Assembly (NCBI GenBank): GCA_016933045.1
Contig: JAFGBR010000020.1
Coordinates: 116,265-180,264 of the forward strand
Direction: 5' to 3'
Length of the DNA: 64,000 bases
DNA from: Marinilabiliaceae bacterium
GTDB lineage: Bacteria > Bacteroidota > Bacteroidia > Bacteroidales > Marinilabiliaceae
In this document: positions 47,432 through 56,591 of the stretch, in pieces
Numbering within the stretch: the stretch's first letter is position 1
How the letters are laid out: each line of letters starts with the position of its first letter
Notes under the pieces: model-generated
The model's database searches: none
What the model was told of the DNA's origin: nothing
What the model saw: the letters and a program-made list of their open reading frames with translations, nothing else
Made by a program: the position numbers and the translations under genes

Positions 47432-49111
47432 ATGAAAAGGATAATCAAAATATTTTTCTTATTGCTTTTACCCTCAAGTTGCTTTCTTTCATCATGTGAA
47501 GATATGTTGGAAGTCGACTCAAAAAGCGTTCTTTTTGTTGATGACAATAAAATGAATGCAGATAGCCTCTACTCTATGTTTGGCATTCTAAGTCAACTAC
47601 AGAATTTAGCCGATAGTTATGTCATATTGGGTGAATTGCGCGGAGATTTATTAAAGCCAGCTACAGGGGTAAATAAGTACCTTGACGAGATTTATTATTT
47701 CGGAGATTACTCTGATGATAATCCCTATACGACAAATCAGGCTGACTATTACGCAGTAATTAATAATTGCAACTATGTGATAGAGAATGTAGATACAACG
47801 AATCAGAATGGCGGAGTTGAAGATATGTATAAAGTCCTTGCAGCTGCAAAAGGTATCAAAGCATGGACTTATATGCAACTGGTTCTGAATTTTGGAGAGG
47901 TATATTATTTTGACAAGCCAGTTTTGAGCATTGGAGAGGCGAATAAGGAAAAGAAAGCAATTGGAAAAGAAGAACTGTTTCCAATTCTCATCGAAGAGTT
48001 ATTGCCATTTAAAAAGATAGAGCCCATATATCCGGGCAGTTTTGGCGGTTTTTGCAGAACCGAGCTATTGACGTTCTCTATCCCTTTTTTACTTGGCGAT
48101 TTGTATTTGTGGACTGATAATTATTTGGCAGCAGCAAACGAATATCGCGATTTGATGTATGGTAATAATTATATTGTATCTGCCAATTTCAGAAGTACCA
48201 GAGAGGCAGTTGGAACAGGCTCAACAATGGAGTTCTCAGGTGTTTTATCAACACGCTGGAGCAATATCTTTGATGGCAAGAGTTCGGCAGAGATGATAAC
48301 GCTACTGGCTGTCAGTAATGAATTTGAATACAACACGTCTATCGACAGTATGTTCTTAAGTGCCAACACGGCAACATACGAATTAACACAAACTCTCTTG
48401 CCAACCAATTTGGCAATTGAAAAATTTGATTCTGCATTCTATTTTCATGCTTATTATACCAATGGGTCTTTAACTACGCACGGCGATTTAAGAAAATACG
48501 GTACGTTCTATTCTTATAATTCAACTATAACCGATGAATTAACAGAGAACCACTTTGTTTATAAATATTACAGCATGAATTATAACAATGGAGCTACTCA
48601 AGCGAATGTGATTGTACCGTACCGGATTGGATTGTTGTACCTGCATTATGCCGAAGCTATTAATCGCCTTGGAAAACCCAATTTAGCAATGGCTGTATTA
48701 AAAAATGGGTTGAAGAAAACGACTCTGGCAAACCGAACCATTATACCCGCCAACGAAATAGAAGACCCTTTGCCAAACTATATGGATTTTAAGGATTCTC
48801 GTTTTGACAATAACATAGGCATAAGGGCACGCGGATTGGGACATTTGGAGAGTGACACCACATTTTATATAATAAATCCTCAACCAACATCAATGGATTC
48901 TGTGCTTTTTGTTGAGAACCTGATTCAGGAGGAACTGGCCTTGGAAACAGCCTATGAGGGAAATCGCTTTCAGGATTTGGTACGTCTGGCTATTCGAAGA
49001 AATGACAATTCATACCTGGCTAATATTGTCGCTTCTAAGTTTGAAGACCAAGGAACAAAAGTTGCAATAAGACAAAAATTGATGGACAGAAGTAACTGGT
49101 ATGTAAAGTAA
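47432..49111 (+). CDS. SusD/RagB-family surface lipoprotein (second)
   Basis: 559 residues from ATG 47432 (MKRIIKIFFLLLL); a TTG at 47405 would only add residues before the signal peptide. The lipobox FLSSC is followed by EDMLEVDSKS. SusD-like helices include AAAKGIKAWTYMQLVLNFGEV and, near the C-terminus, LIQEELALETAYEGNRFQDLVRLAIRR. It is divergent from the first SusD, in line with its separate SusC partner. Confidence 0.9.
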   Translation: MKRIIKIFFLLLLPSSCFLSSCEDMLEVDSKSVLFVDDNKMNADSLYSMFGILSQLQNLADSYVILGELRGDLLKPATGVNKYLDEIYYFGDYSDDNPYTTNQADYYAVINNCNYVIENVDTTNQNGGVEDMYKVLAAAKGIKAWTYMQLVLNFGEVYYFDKPVLSIGEANKEKKAIGKEELFPILIEELLPFKKIEPIYPGSFGGFCRTELLTFSIPFLLGDLYLWTDNYLAAANEYRDLMYGNNYIVSANFRSTREAVGTGSTMEFSGVLSTRWSNIFDGKSSAEMITLLAVSNEFEYNTSIDSMFLSANTATYELTQTLLPTNLAIEKFDSAFYFHAYYTNGSLTTHGDLRKYGTFYSYNSTITDELTENHFVYKYYSMNYNNGATQANVIVPYRIGLLYLHYAEAINRLGKPNLAMAVLKNGLKKTTLANRTIIPANEIEDPLPNYMDFKDSRFDNNIGIRARGLGHLESDTTFYIINPQPTSMDSVLFVENLIQEELALETAYEGNRFQDLVRLAIRRNDNSYLANIVASKFEDQGTKVAIRQKLMDRSNWYVK

Positions 49112-49123
49112 TCCACGACCTGA

Positions 49124-49948
49124 ATGGGAAATATGACAGATGCCATACAAATAAGCACCAGACATGCAGAATTAAATAAAGGATCACAAAGAGATGATTC
49201 GGATAAATCTTGTAAAAGAAGTTTAACGGTCAATGGTCCTGACCTGCAAATTATCTATATAACAACGGGCTGTGGTATTCTCGAATCTGATGATGTTTAT
49301 CTTGATGTTCAGGCAGGATCTTTGGTCTTGTTCTTTTCAAACCAGAATTTCAGGTTCAAAGCCATTAATAATGCAGGATGGACAGCGTTAAACCTACAAT
49401 GTCATATTGATCTTGTGAATTATTTGCTTGATAATCATCTGTTGAAACCATACCCTCGAATCATACAGTGTGGAACACATGAAATTATTAAATATCAATT
49501 TTCGAAAGTCATCTTTATTTCTCAAAACAAAGAATCAAATAAAGACAATCATTTAAGAAGTGAGGTAATTGAGCTTATTAATAAGTCTTTAGAGTTGTCT
49601 GATGCTGAACTGTTTGCAAAAACCTCAAGAGATAAGCATGTAGAATTTATCTGTCATTACATTGAGGAGAACTATCATCAAAAGATTGATTTTATCAATC
49701 TGGCATCACAATGCTCTATAAGCTATAGTTATTTTGGGAAGATTTTTAAAAAATACAAAGGGATTAGTCCGGCACAGTATTTAGTGCAAGTACGAATCAG
49801 AAAAGCCAAAAGCCTTCTTCTAAACACAAGGCTGAGTGTTGTCGAAGTGGCAAGACTGACCGGATTTGAATCGAATTTTTACTTTAGCAGGATTTTTAAA
49901 CAGAAAACAGGTTATGCTCCAACAGAGCTTAGAAATAATCATATTTAA
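49124..49948 (+). CDS. AraC-family transcriptional regulator
   Basis: 274 residues. The N-terminal half (about 1-150) is cupin-like (ITTGCGILESDDVYLDVQAGSLVLFF), a ligand-binding arm. The C-terminal double HTH (about 175-274) has CSISYSYFGKIFKKYKGISPAQYL and VVEVARLTGFESNFYFSRIFKQKTG. It starts 12 bases after the second SusD stop and is probably the last gene of the uptake operon. A sugar or derivative may be the effector. It would be the second transcription factor besides the HTCS. Confidence 0.85.
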   Translation: MGNMTDAIQISTRHAELNKGSQRDDSDKSCKRSLTVNGPDLQIIYITTGCGILESDDVYLDVQAGSLVLFFSNQNFRFKAINNAGWTALNLQCHIDLVNYLLDNHLLKPYPRIIQCGTHEIIKYQFSKVIFISQNKESNKDNHLRSEVIELINKSLELSDAELFAKTSRDKHVEFICHYIEENYHQKIDFINLASQCSISYSYFGKIFKKYKGISPAQYLVQVRIRKAKSLLLNTRLSVVEVARLTGFESNFYFSRIFKQKTGYAPTELRNNHI

Positions 49949-50074
49949 TCAAAGGAGATCATTTCGTTAGAAAAGATCATTCGTTATTGAAAAACCAGAG
50001 AGTAAATACTTTCTATTGTAAAACAGAATTATTAAGTAATTAGTTTTTTTTCTCATAAATTTGATTTTGTATTT

Positions 50075-50098
50075 AGGACTATCTCTTTAGGTAGTCCT
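50075..50098 (+). terminator. Terminator after the AraC gene
   Basis: AGGACTATCT and AGGTAGTCCT form a 10-bp stem (one T-G pair) with a CTTT loop, followed by TGTTGTTTTTT. It closes the locus 126 bases after the AraC stop. Confidence 0.75.
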
Positions 50099-50189
50099 TG
50101 TTGTTTTTTAAGGAATACTGGATCAATGTTATGAGTATAAATATCTGCTCTGATACTTGTCAATAAATTTATGAATTAGGAAAATGTTT

Positions 50190-50220
50190 ATGTCGCAAAT
50201 ATTTGCTAAGTTTGCGACAT
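50190..50220 (+). promoter_or_regulatory. Promoter and palindromic operator of the AbiE operon
   Basis: ATGTCGCAAA and TTTGCGACAT form a perfect 10-bp inverted repeat with an 11-base spacer. Inside it is the palindrome GCAAATATTTGC (50195-50206). TAAGTTTG at 50207-50214 is an exact TAnnTTTG -7 element overlapping the right arm. Transcription would start about 17 bases before the ATG at 50239. This is the expected layout for autorepression by an AbiEi-type antitoxin. Confidence 0.55.
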
Positions 50221-50238
50221 GATCTAGTAGGGATAATT

Positions 50239-50850
50239 ATGGATTCAATCGATGATTATATAGTTTATAAGGTAGAAAAATCAAAGAAAGGTACAATATT
50301 CTTTTCTGAGGATTTTCTGAGTTTTGGTTCTGCAAAGGCTGTTGGAAAAGCTTTAGAACGACTAGCAGAAAAAGGTAGAATTTCTCGTGTTGCAAGAGGA
50401 CTGTATGCATGCTTGGATACACATGATATTTTTGGTGAAGTTCAGCCCACCACGGAAGAAATAGCAAAGGCAATAGCAAAAAGAGATAAAGCCCGTATTA
50501 TACCAACTGGTATATTGGCTTTAAATGTATTAGGTTTGTCATCGCAAGTTCCTTTAAATACGGTTTATCTCACCGATGGTTCAGCTCGTACCATTAAAGT
50601 TGGCAAACGTACTATCAAATTCAAAAAGACTTCTCCCAAAAACTTAGCTGCAATTGGTAATGTAAGTAGTTTGGTGATTCAGGCTTTAAAAGAAATTGGT
50701 AAAGACAAAATAACAGAGGACGAGATTAAAATAGTTCTGAAACAATTAAAGAAAGAAGAGCCTGATAGGTTAGAACACGATGTAAAATTAGCTCCTGAAT
50801 GGATTCGAATCATAATGCGGAAAGCTTTAAATAATCAAGGGAATGAATAG
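50239..50850 (+). CDS. AbiEi-type antitoxin (DUF6088-like)
   Basis: 203 residues from ATG 50239, chosen because the promoter-like element ends at 50214 and an upstream start at 50203 would lie within it. The N-terminal winged helix (about 1-60, FGSAKAVGKALERLAEKGRISRVARGLYA) and the segment ARIIPTGILALNVLGLSSQVP are typical of AbiEi/DUF6088 antitoxins of type IV toxin-antitoxin systems. These repress their own promoter and counter the nucleotidyltransferase toxin encoded next. Its end overlaps the toxin gene by 8 bases, so translation is coupled. Role: phage defence or element maintenance. Confidence 0.8.
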   Translation: MDSIDDYIVYKVEKSKKGTIFFSEDFLSFGSAKAVGKALERLAEKGRISRVARGLYACLDTHDIFGEVQPTTEEIAKAIAKRDKARIIPTGILALNVLGLSSQVPLNTVYLTDGSARTIKVGKRTIKFKKTSPKNLAAIGNVSSLVIQALKEIGKDKITEDEIKIVLKQLKKEEPDRLEHDVKLAPEWIRIIMRKALNNQGNE

Positions 50851-51862
50851 ATGGTATAATGTTCCGGATGAAGACAAGCGGATTGCTTACAATCAAGTAT
50901 GGCAAAAGACCGATATACCTGCATTTGCTGTTGAAAAAGACTGGTGGGTAGTGCAAACACTTGCCATTTTATTTGAATTAGAAATTGGGAAGCACTTGGT
51001 ATTTAAAGGAGGCATTTCATTAAGCAAGTCATGGAATATAATAGAACGATTCTCCGAGGATATCGACCTTGCTGTTGATCGCTCGTATTTTGGATTTAAT
51101 GGAGATTTAGGAAAGAAACAACGAACAAAACTCCGAAAAACAGCTAATTCTTTTATACTGGAAACGTTGTATCCTGAATTAGAAAAAGCATTTAAAAATA
51201 AAGGACTTTTGAAGGTGCATATTGAACCAGAAGAAATAGTTTCAAGTGACCAAGATCCTATAATTATTAGTGTGTATTATCCCAATATTATTGAAACACC
51301 TGGTTATATACAGCCAAGAATTCAGATAGAGATAGGTTGTCGTTCATTAAGAGAGCCTTTTGAAAACAGACAGGTTCTTTCTTTAGTTGATGAAACTTAT
51401 CCAGATGTTTCGTTTTCTCAGAAAGCAGTATTGATACCTTCCGTTTTACCTGAGCGTACTTTACTTGAAAAGATATTTTTGTTGCATGAAGAATTTCAAC
51501 GACCTCGGGAAAAAATTAGAGTAGACAGACTAAGTAGGCATCTCTATGATATTTATCAAATGTCGAAAAGTGAGTATGCGTATAAAGCCCTTCATAACAA
51601 AGATTTGTATGAGACTATTGTAAAACATCGTAATAGCTTTACTCATTTGGGCGGAGTAAACTATAATTTACATCAACCACAAACAATTGACTTCATTCCT
51701 CCAAAAGATCTTCTTACAGCTTGGGAAGATGATTATAAAATAATGCAGGAACAAATGATTCATGGGAAGTCACCAATGTTTTCTGAATTAATAGAATCAT
51801 TGACGTTTTTTAAATCAAGAGTTAATGCAATAGAGTGGACCATGGATACCAATTTTAGGTAA
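50843..51862 (+). CDS. AbiEii-type nucleotidyltransferase toxin
   Basis: 339 residues with a DNA polymerase beta-like nucleotidyltransferase fold. Visible are GGISLSKSW (56-64), ERFSEDIDL with catalytic Asp73 and Asp75, and LLEKIFLLHEE near 208-218. AbiEii toxins are GTP-binding nucleotidyltransferases that stop growth, classically as abortive phage infection. No damage is seen, so the pair looks intact. Confidence 0.82.
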   Translation: MNRWYNVPDEDKRIAYNQVWQKTDIPAFAVEKDWWVVQTLAILFELEIGKHLVFKGGISLSKSWNIIERFSEDIDLAVDRSYFGFNGDLGKKQRTKLRKTANSFILETLYPELEKAFKNKGLLKVHIEPEEIVSSDQDPIIISVYYPNIIETPGYIQPRIQIEIGCRSLREPFENRQVLSLVDETYPDVSFSQKAVLIPSVLPERTLLEKIFLLHEEFQRPREKIRVDRLSRHLYDIYQMSKSEYAYKALHNKDLYETIVKHRNSFTHLGGVNYNLHQPQTIDFIPPKDLLTAWEDDYKIMQEQMIHGKSPMFSELIESLTFFKSRVNAIEWTMDTNFR

Positions 51863-51905
51863 TAATTGTTGTGACTATAATAGAGGTGAAAGAATTTTCA
51901 TACAG

Positions 51906-52103
51906 ATGGCTAATCATGGTGTAACTAAAAGCAAAGTCAAAGCCTTAGTGTAATTTTATGCAATTTCTCCAGTGTTATCAGGTTCTTTTATTTTATTCCT
52001 TGTGGCATTAGTCTTTAATAACATGACTAAACATAGAACTTATCCAACCAATGGCAGGGTTAGAAAATTATTACGTGTGATAAAGAAAAGGATTTTAAAA
52101 TAG
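51906..52103 (+). pseudogene. Possible relic of a small membrane-protein gene
   Basis: A frame of 66 codons starts ATG 51906 (MANHGVTKSKVKALV), meets TAA at 51951, then continues FYAISPVLSGSFILFLVALVF and ends in basic residues. A hydrophobic helix with a Lys/Arg-rich tail is visible. I recognise no family. The rest of the 51863-52288 gap shows nothing else. Confidence 0.25.
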
Positions 52104-52288
52104 AACCAGAGGTTTAATTATCGATAGAATTCATTTGAAATGATAGGCGCTTCATAAAACTGGATGATAAAATAACCACAAATAGCAACATACAGCCAAT
52201 TCTATCCAATTCAACCCAAATCTACCAACAAGTAACAACTAGCCGCTATTTGATAAGAATAGGTTTGTCGCATAATATTTTACTTATT

Positions 52289-52492
52289 ATGCAAAAGCCG
52301 GATTCACAAACTATAAATGAAGCTACCCAAAGGGCTAAACAACGGCTTTCTATCGATACCCTGCAAAAAACAACAAAATATAAGGACATCACAGAAGAGG
52401 GTTATAATAACCTTTTTAAATATGCTGAGGCTATGTCTTTATTGATTCTTGAGGCTTTTACTAAGGAAGAGATTTTAGACGAAAAGCTGTAG
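52289..52492 (+). CDS. Small hypothetical protein in accessory region
   Basis: 67 residues from ATG 52289. TAGGTTTG at 52260-52267 is an exact -7 element about 22 bases upstream, which supports expression from here. It is helical and charged (TINEATQRAKQRLSIDTLQ, LLILEAFTKEEILDEKL). No family recognised. It lies directly ahead of the recombinase pseudogene and may be a small accessory of that element. Confidence 0.45.
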   Translation: MQKPDSQTINEATQRAKQRLSIDTLQKTTKYKDITEEGYNNLFKYAEAMSLLILEAFTKEEILDEKL

Positions 52493-54079
52493 TGTTATGT
52501 AAAATCCAGCGAATCAGTATATTTGTAGAGTAGATTTAACAATGTCACTTATGAGCAATTTATCCTTATTCCAACAGTTTGCACCTAAAGTTCAAGATAA
52601 ATTTAAGGAAGGCACCAACGCTGTTATATATACAAGAGTTTCATCAGCAGACTAAGAAGATAAACCAGTCTCGGTTCTCAAAAAAAGCATTGCGAGATAT
52701 TTGCAGAAAGAAAAGGGCTAAATATTGTAGGCTATTTTGGTGGCACGTACGAATCTGCAAAAACAGATGACCGTAAGGAGTTTAATCGTATGCTAACCTT
52801 TGTAAAAAGGTCAAAAAACATCAACTATGTTATCGTATATTCTTATGAACGTTTTTCACGTTCAGGTATTAATGGAGCCTCAATAGCCAACGATTTAATC
52901 AAAAAGCATGGCATTATTACTTTGGCTGTTACACAAGAACTAGACCCAACAACACCGGCAGGAGCTTTTTAGCAGTATATACTGTTTTTGGTTGGGCAGA
53001 TGGATAATGAACTTAGGCGCGATAAGGTGGTAACAGGAATGAAAGAACTACTTTCTAAAGGTCATTGGGTTTGGGCAGCTCCAAGAGGCTATACCGACCT
53101 TAACAAAGGAAAAGCAACCGAGCGTAATCTAGTAGTCAATGAGGAAGGTAAAATATTAAAAAAGGCATTTGAATGGAAAGCCTATAAACAGACACCGAAT
53201 GCTGAAATAGCCCGAAAACTAAAAACACTTGGAGTTAATATCTCAGAGAAGAGATTGAATACTTTATTTACAAATCCCATTTACTGCGGATTAATAACAA
53301 GTAAAATGTTGCCAGGTCAGGTAATTGAAGGAAGGCATGAACCTTTAATTTCCAGAGATTTGTTTTTGCAGGTAAATAATATCAGACAAGAAAATCGTGT
53401 ACACGGATTTGTACACAATAAAGACAATGAAAATTTACCACTCAAGGTATTTACCAAATGTGAAAAATGTGGAAATCCAATGACAGGTTATTTGGTTAAA
53501 AAGAAAGGGATATATTATTACAAATGCCGTACTAAAGGTTGTAAAGTAAACAAAAGTGCAAAAACAATGCATGAAATGTTTCAAGACTTAGTTTTAGTCT
53601 TTCACATTGATAAAGAAGAACAGGAAATAATCAAGGTAGTTTTATCTGAACAAATGAGCGTTTTCTTTAAATCGAAAAGTGAAGAAGCTAAAACACTTAA
53701 AGCGCAAAAAAGTGAAGTACAAAAAAAGCTGGATGCTATTGAAGAAAGATTTGTTATTGGTGAAATTGATCGTTCCTTATATCAAAAGTTTAAACCCAAG
53801 TTTGAGAAAGAATTAATTGAAATCGAGCAAGAATTAAATGCTACAGGAAATTATAGTTCGAACCTCAATAAAGCGATGGATTTTGTAACTAAAATTAGTT
53901 CTAATCTATTGAATATGTGGCAATCACTAAATATTGACAACAAGAAAGTATTTCAAAACTTACTATTCCCCGAAGGAATTTACTATAACCACGAAAATAA
54001 CCGAGTTCGAACCTCACGAGTAAATTCATTTTTCTCTTTTATCCCAGAACTGGCAAGGTACACAGAAGGGCATAAAAAA

Positions 54080-54109
54080 GGGGATTTCATCATTAATGAC
54101 AAAATCCCC
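54080..54109 (+). terminator. Hairpin inside the recombinase 3' end
   Basis: GGGGATTT and AAATCCCC pair around the palindrome TCATTAATGA, just left of the 19-bp repeat. An analogous hairpin (59294-59318) lies just left of the other copy, beside the real tRNA. Probably the terminator of the tRNA-distal side of the older insertion. Confidence 0.5.
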
Positions 54110-54111
54110 GC

Positions 54112-54130
54112 TTTAGTGACTCCAACGGGA
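54112..54130 (+). repeat. Left attachment site core (attL)
   Basis: TTTAGTGACTCCAACGGGA is identical to 59316-59334, the 3' end of the tRNA-Arg gene plus flank. Duplicated tRNA ends mark integration by a tyrosine recombinase, whose gene begins 195 bases inside. Confidence 0.85.
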
Positions 54131-54260
54131 ATAATATATTAAAATCAATGTAAATACATATTACAACTACACTTTTGATAAACGGCTGTTTGACTATGCG
54201 TTTCATCCCTATGGTGTGAATGATTCAATATACTTAAATTCTTTTCTATTTACATTTTTG

Positions 54261-54286
54261 GGGTATGATTATTTGAAGTCATACCC
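54261..54286 (+). promoter_or_regulatory. Candidate integrase arm sites, left end
   Basis: GGGTATGA and its inverted copy TCATACCC (10-base spacer) sit just upstream of the integrase. Two direct GGGTATGA copies occur at the other end (59267, 59279). Shared terminal motifs are what arm-type sites would look like. Confidence 0.4.
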
Positions 54287-54302
54287 TAGTTTATTATCTT
54301 TG
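54272..54302 (+). promoter_or_regulatory. Promoter of the integrase gene
   Basis: TTTG (54272-54275), a 19-base gap, then TATCTTTG (54295-54302): an exact match to the Bacteroidota -33/-7 consensus, 22 bases before the ATG at 54325. It overlaps the GGGTATGA inverted repeat, so integrase may control its own expression. Confidence 0.6.
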
Positions 54303-54324
54303 CTATGATTCAAAATTGCATACC

Positions 54325-55551
54325 ATGGCAAACGTATATTTTAAGGTTCTTACAAAAGCTACAGACCAAGAAAAGAAAGTGTCAATACGCATCCGGTTTA
54401 AACACAAAACGATTGATCAATCAACAGCAACTGGTCAAACTGTAAAACTCAAATATTGGGATTTAACAAAGCAAGACTTTAAGAAATCAGATTTTCCATT
54501 AAAAGATAAAATCAAAGCGGAGTTGTCAAGGTTAAAGACCCATGTTGAAATCAAAGCTATTGAGGTAGAGCTCATTGAGCAAGGTTGGTTAGTTGATGTT
54601 GTTGACAGATACTTGCATCCAGATAAATACAAGCAATTAGAAAAAAGGAAAGCAATGTTTGAATGGATGGAAGAGTATGCAAACAATTCGCCTAATGCCT
54701 ATCGTGTTGTTAGATCATATCACATTACAATAAATAGCCTTAAAAAATTCAATTCAAGTTTAGAGTGGGGTGATGTTAACTTAGAATTTTATGATAAAAA
54801 TGTGCAGTTCTTAAAAAATCAAAATTTAGCAAAGAATACCATAGCAGATAGAATTAAAGTAATAAAAGCACTATTCAATGCCGCATTAGAGCGAAAAGTA
54901 CATAAGAATACAGATTTTAAAGCTAAAGGATTTAAAAAGGAAACTGAACAGAGTATTAATGTTTACCTAAACGAAGATGAGCTATCTAATATGTTCAAAT
55001 ATGATCTAAGTAATAAACCATATTTAGAACGAGTAAGAGATATGTTTTTGATAGGTTGCTGGACTGGTTGTCGTTTTTCTGATTTGCCTAAGATTAAGCT
55101 CGATAATATAGAGGGTGATTTTATTACGATAGAGCAACAAAAAACAGAAAAAAGGGTTGTGATCCCATTGCACCCGGTTGTTAGGATAATACTCAATAAA
55201 TACGATGGAGAATTGCCTAAAATGATAAGCAACCAAAAATTTAATACATACTTAAAAGATGTTGCAAAACTGTCAGGGATTAAGGGTAAAATTAGTAAAT
55301 CAATCACTAAGGGAGGTAAAAGAGAAACCGATTTGATAGATAAACACGAAATGGTAAAGAGCCATACTGCACGCCGATCGTTTGCAACTAACTTGTATAA
55401 ATCAGGTCTTCCAAGTATTACTATTATGGCCATGACAGGCCACAGTACAGAAAAGGCATTTTTAAGCTATATCAAAGTGACAGAAGAAGAGCATGCTGAA
55501 ATAGTAATGAAGCATTGGAGGAAACAAGGTCGATTTTTAAAAGTTGTATAG
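54325..55551 (+). CDS. int: Tyrosine recombinase (integrase) of the tRNA-Arg element
   Basis: 408 residues from ATG 54325, chosen because of the promoter; an in-frame TTG at 54316 is less likely. An N-terminal arm-binding domain (ANVYFKVL, then IRFKHKTIDQSTATGQTVK), a SAM-like core-binding domain (about 105-205) and the catalytic domain follow. Arg250 (GCWTGCRFSD), His347-x-x-Arg350 (SHTARRSF), His373 (MTGHST) and nucleophile Tyr382 are all present. It is typical of Bacteroidota mobile-element integrases and should catalyse site-specific insertion at the 3' end of tRNA-Arg. Confidence 0.93.
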   Translation: MANVYFKVLTKATDQEKKVSIRIRFKHKTIDQSTATGQTVKLKYWDLTKQDFKKSDFPLKDKIKAELSRLKTHVEIKAIEVELIEQGWLVDVVDRYLHPDKYKQLEKRKAMFEWMEEYANNSPNAYRVVRSYHITINSLKKFNSSLEWGDVNLEFYDKNVQFLKNQNLAKNTIADRIKVIKALFNAALERKVHKNTDFKAKGFKKETEQSINVYLNEDELSNMFKYDLSNKPYLERVRDMFLIGCWTGCRFSDLPKIKLDNIEGDFITIEQQKTEKRVVIPLHPVVRIILNKYDGELPKMISNQKFNTYLKDVAKLSGIKGKISKSITKGGKRETDLIDKHEMVKSHTARRSFATNLYKSGLPSITIMAMTGHSTEKAFLSYIKVTEEEHAEIVMKHWRKQGRFLKVV

Positions 55552-55580
55552 GTTTTTGCTGATTGAAATACAAAAAGATT

Positions 55581-56465
55581 ATGTATAAAGAAATATTAAC
55601 AGCGTCAAGTTTTCATCTCAAACTTCATAGCTTACCGAATACTCTATTTAATGGATACGAAGCAAAAGTAAACTTCACATTCGTTACTAAAAAAGACAAA
55701 TCTATAATTGTCAAAACGCAAAACTTAGACAAAAAGCTCGTTGAGTCATCGTTAAAACCTGACAATTTCCCTTTTTATGCCTATTGTGAAGGATTTGAGA
55801 AGGATTTTAAAAAGGAAGTGAATATAGATAATTTGGCTTTTGTATTACAAAATTTATTGTTTGTCGATTGGGGGTTTAATGTAGTTTATAAAAACTCTGA
55901 ACCATTTATCACAGAGTTTGAAGCTTATACTTTAGGAGAAAAGATAGGCGGTTGTTATAATTACTGGCTTAAGGTTTTAATGGATGAAAAACTTCAAGTG
56001 TCATTGGATCACTATATCAAAAAGGAGCGAAGGGAATTAGGATTGGATAAAACAAAAGAAACCTCCCAAAATGGTTTTAATATATCTCCGAATAAAAAAA
56101 ATAAAGAATGGCTGAAAAAATTCTTTGAAGGCATGAGTGTTTATTTTGATGAAAACATGGATGTTGATAAGGCAATTACTGCTATTTGTGCCAACCAAAC
56201 AAGGGAGGCAATTAGGGATAGGATATGCGTCCAGATCAAAAACCGAGAGCCTAATTCAGATGATATAGTTGTTTTTGCTAAAGGAGTACAAGTTAGTGAG
56301 GCTTATTTAATATTTAGGTTACTAAAAGATTCTCAATTTGATAGATTTCCTGTAGAGGACTTTTTTAATATTGGAAGAAGTGTTACAAAATCAAATACAA
56401 CACCATTACAGAGCGTAGATAAAAAGAATGAGATAGAAGAATACTTCAATAAAATTAAATTTTAG
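55581..56465 (+). CDS. Unknown protein of the integrative element
   Basis: 294 residues from ATG 55581; a TTG at 55563 is possible. Not recognised. The N-terminal half is hydrophobic/aromatic (AFVLQNLLFVDWGFNVVY, ITEFEAYTLGEKIGGCYNYWL). The C-terminal half is helical and basic (KNKEWLKKFFEGM). No membrane segment or signal peptide, so cytoplasmic. It starts 29 bases after the integrase stop, suggesting cotranscription. Confidence 0.7.
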   Translation: MYKEILTASSFHLKLHSLPNTLFNGYEAKVNFTFVTKKDKSIIVKTQNLDKKLVESSLKPDNFPFYAYCEGFEKDFKKEVNIDNLAFVLQNLLFVDWGFNVVYKNSEPFITEFEAYTLGEKIGGCYNYWLKVLMDEKLQVSLDHYIKKERRELGLDKTKETSQNGFNISPNKKNKEWLKKFFEGMSVYFDENMDVDKAITAICANQTREAIRDRICVQIKNREPNSDDIVVFAKGVQVSEAYLIFRLLKDSQFDRFPVEDFFNIGRSVTKSNTTPLQSVDKKNEIEEYFNKIKF

Positions 56466-56469
56466 ACAA

Positions 56470-56512
56470 AATAGCTTACTTAGGTAAGTATTGGGTAAGT
56501 AGGTAAGCTATT
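56470..56512 (+). terminator. Terminator after the integrase operon
   Basis: AATAGCTTAC and GTAAGCTATT form a 10-bp stem with internal repeats of TAGGTAAGTA in the loop. A run of T (CCCTTTTTTTTT) follows. It starts 4 bases after the stop codon. Confidence 0.75.
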
Positions 56513-56591
56513 TACCCTTTTTTTTGTGCCTAATTTGTGACGTTGTTAGCGCTAATGAACTAATTTATTAACACTTAAAATAGTTTGAACG

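Larger units (their letters stand above)
52551..54142 (+). pseudogene. Large serine recombinase, inactivated by two stops and a frameshift
   Basis: It begins MSNLSLFQQFAPK, then VIYTRVSSAD with the catalytic-serine motif. TAA at 52653 replaces an expected Gln codon. A one-base loss within about 52660-52675 shifts the frame (SLGSQKKHCEIF can be read after correction). Next come YVIVYSYERFSRSG and then TAG at 52970 after GAF. The remaining 390 codons are intact: recombinase domain, zinc ribbon (CEKCG...CRTKGC), coiled coil. The last codons (ALVTPTG) are encoded by the tRNA-derived 19-bp repeat at 54112, so this gene once abutted the tRNA-Arg gene. Three lesions make function impossible. Confidence 0.85.

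Noticed and set aside
52551..54142. Intact serine integrase
   Set aside because: Two stop codons and a frameshift interrupt the catalytic domain and the junction to the recombinase domain.
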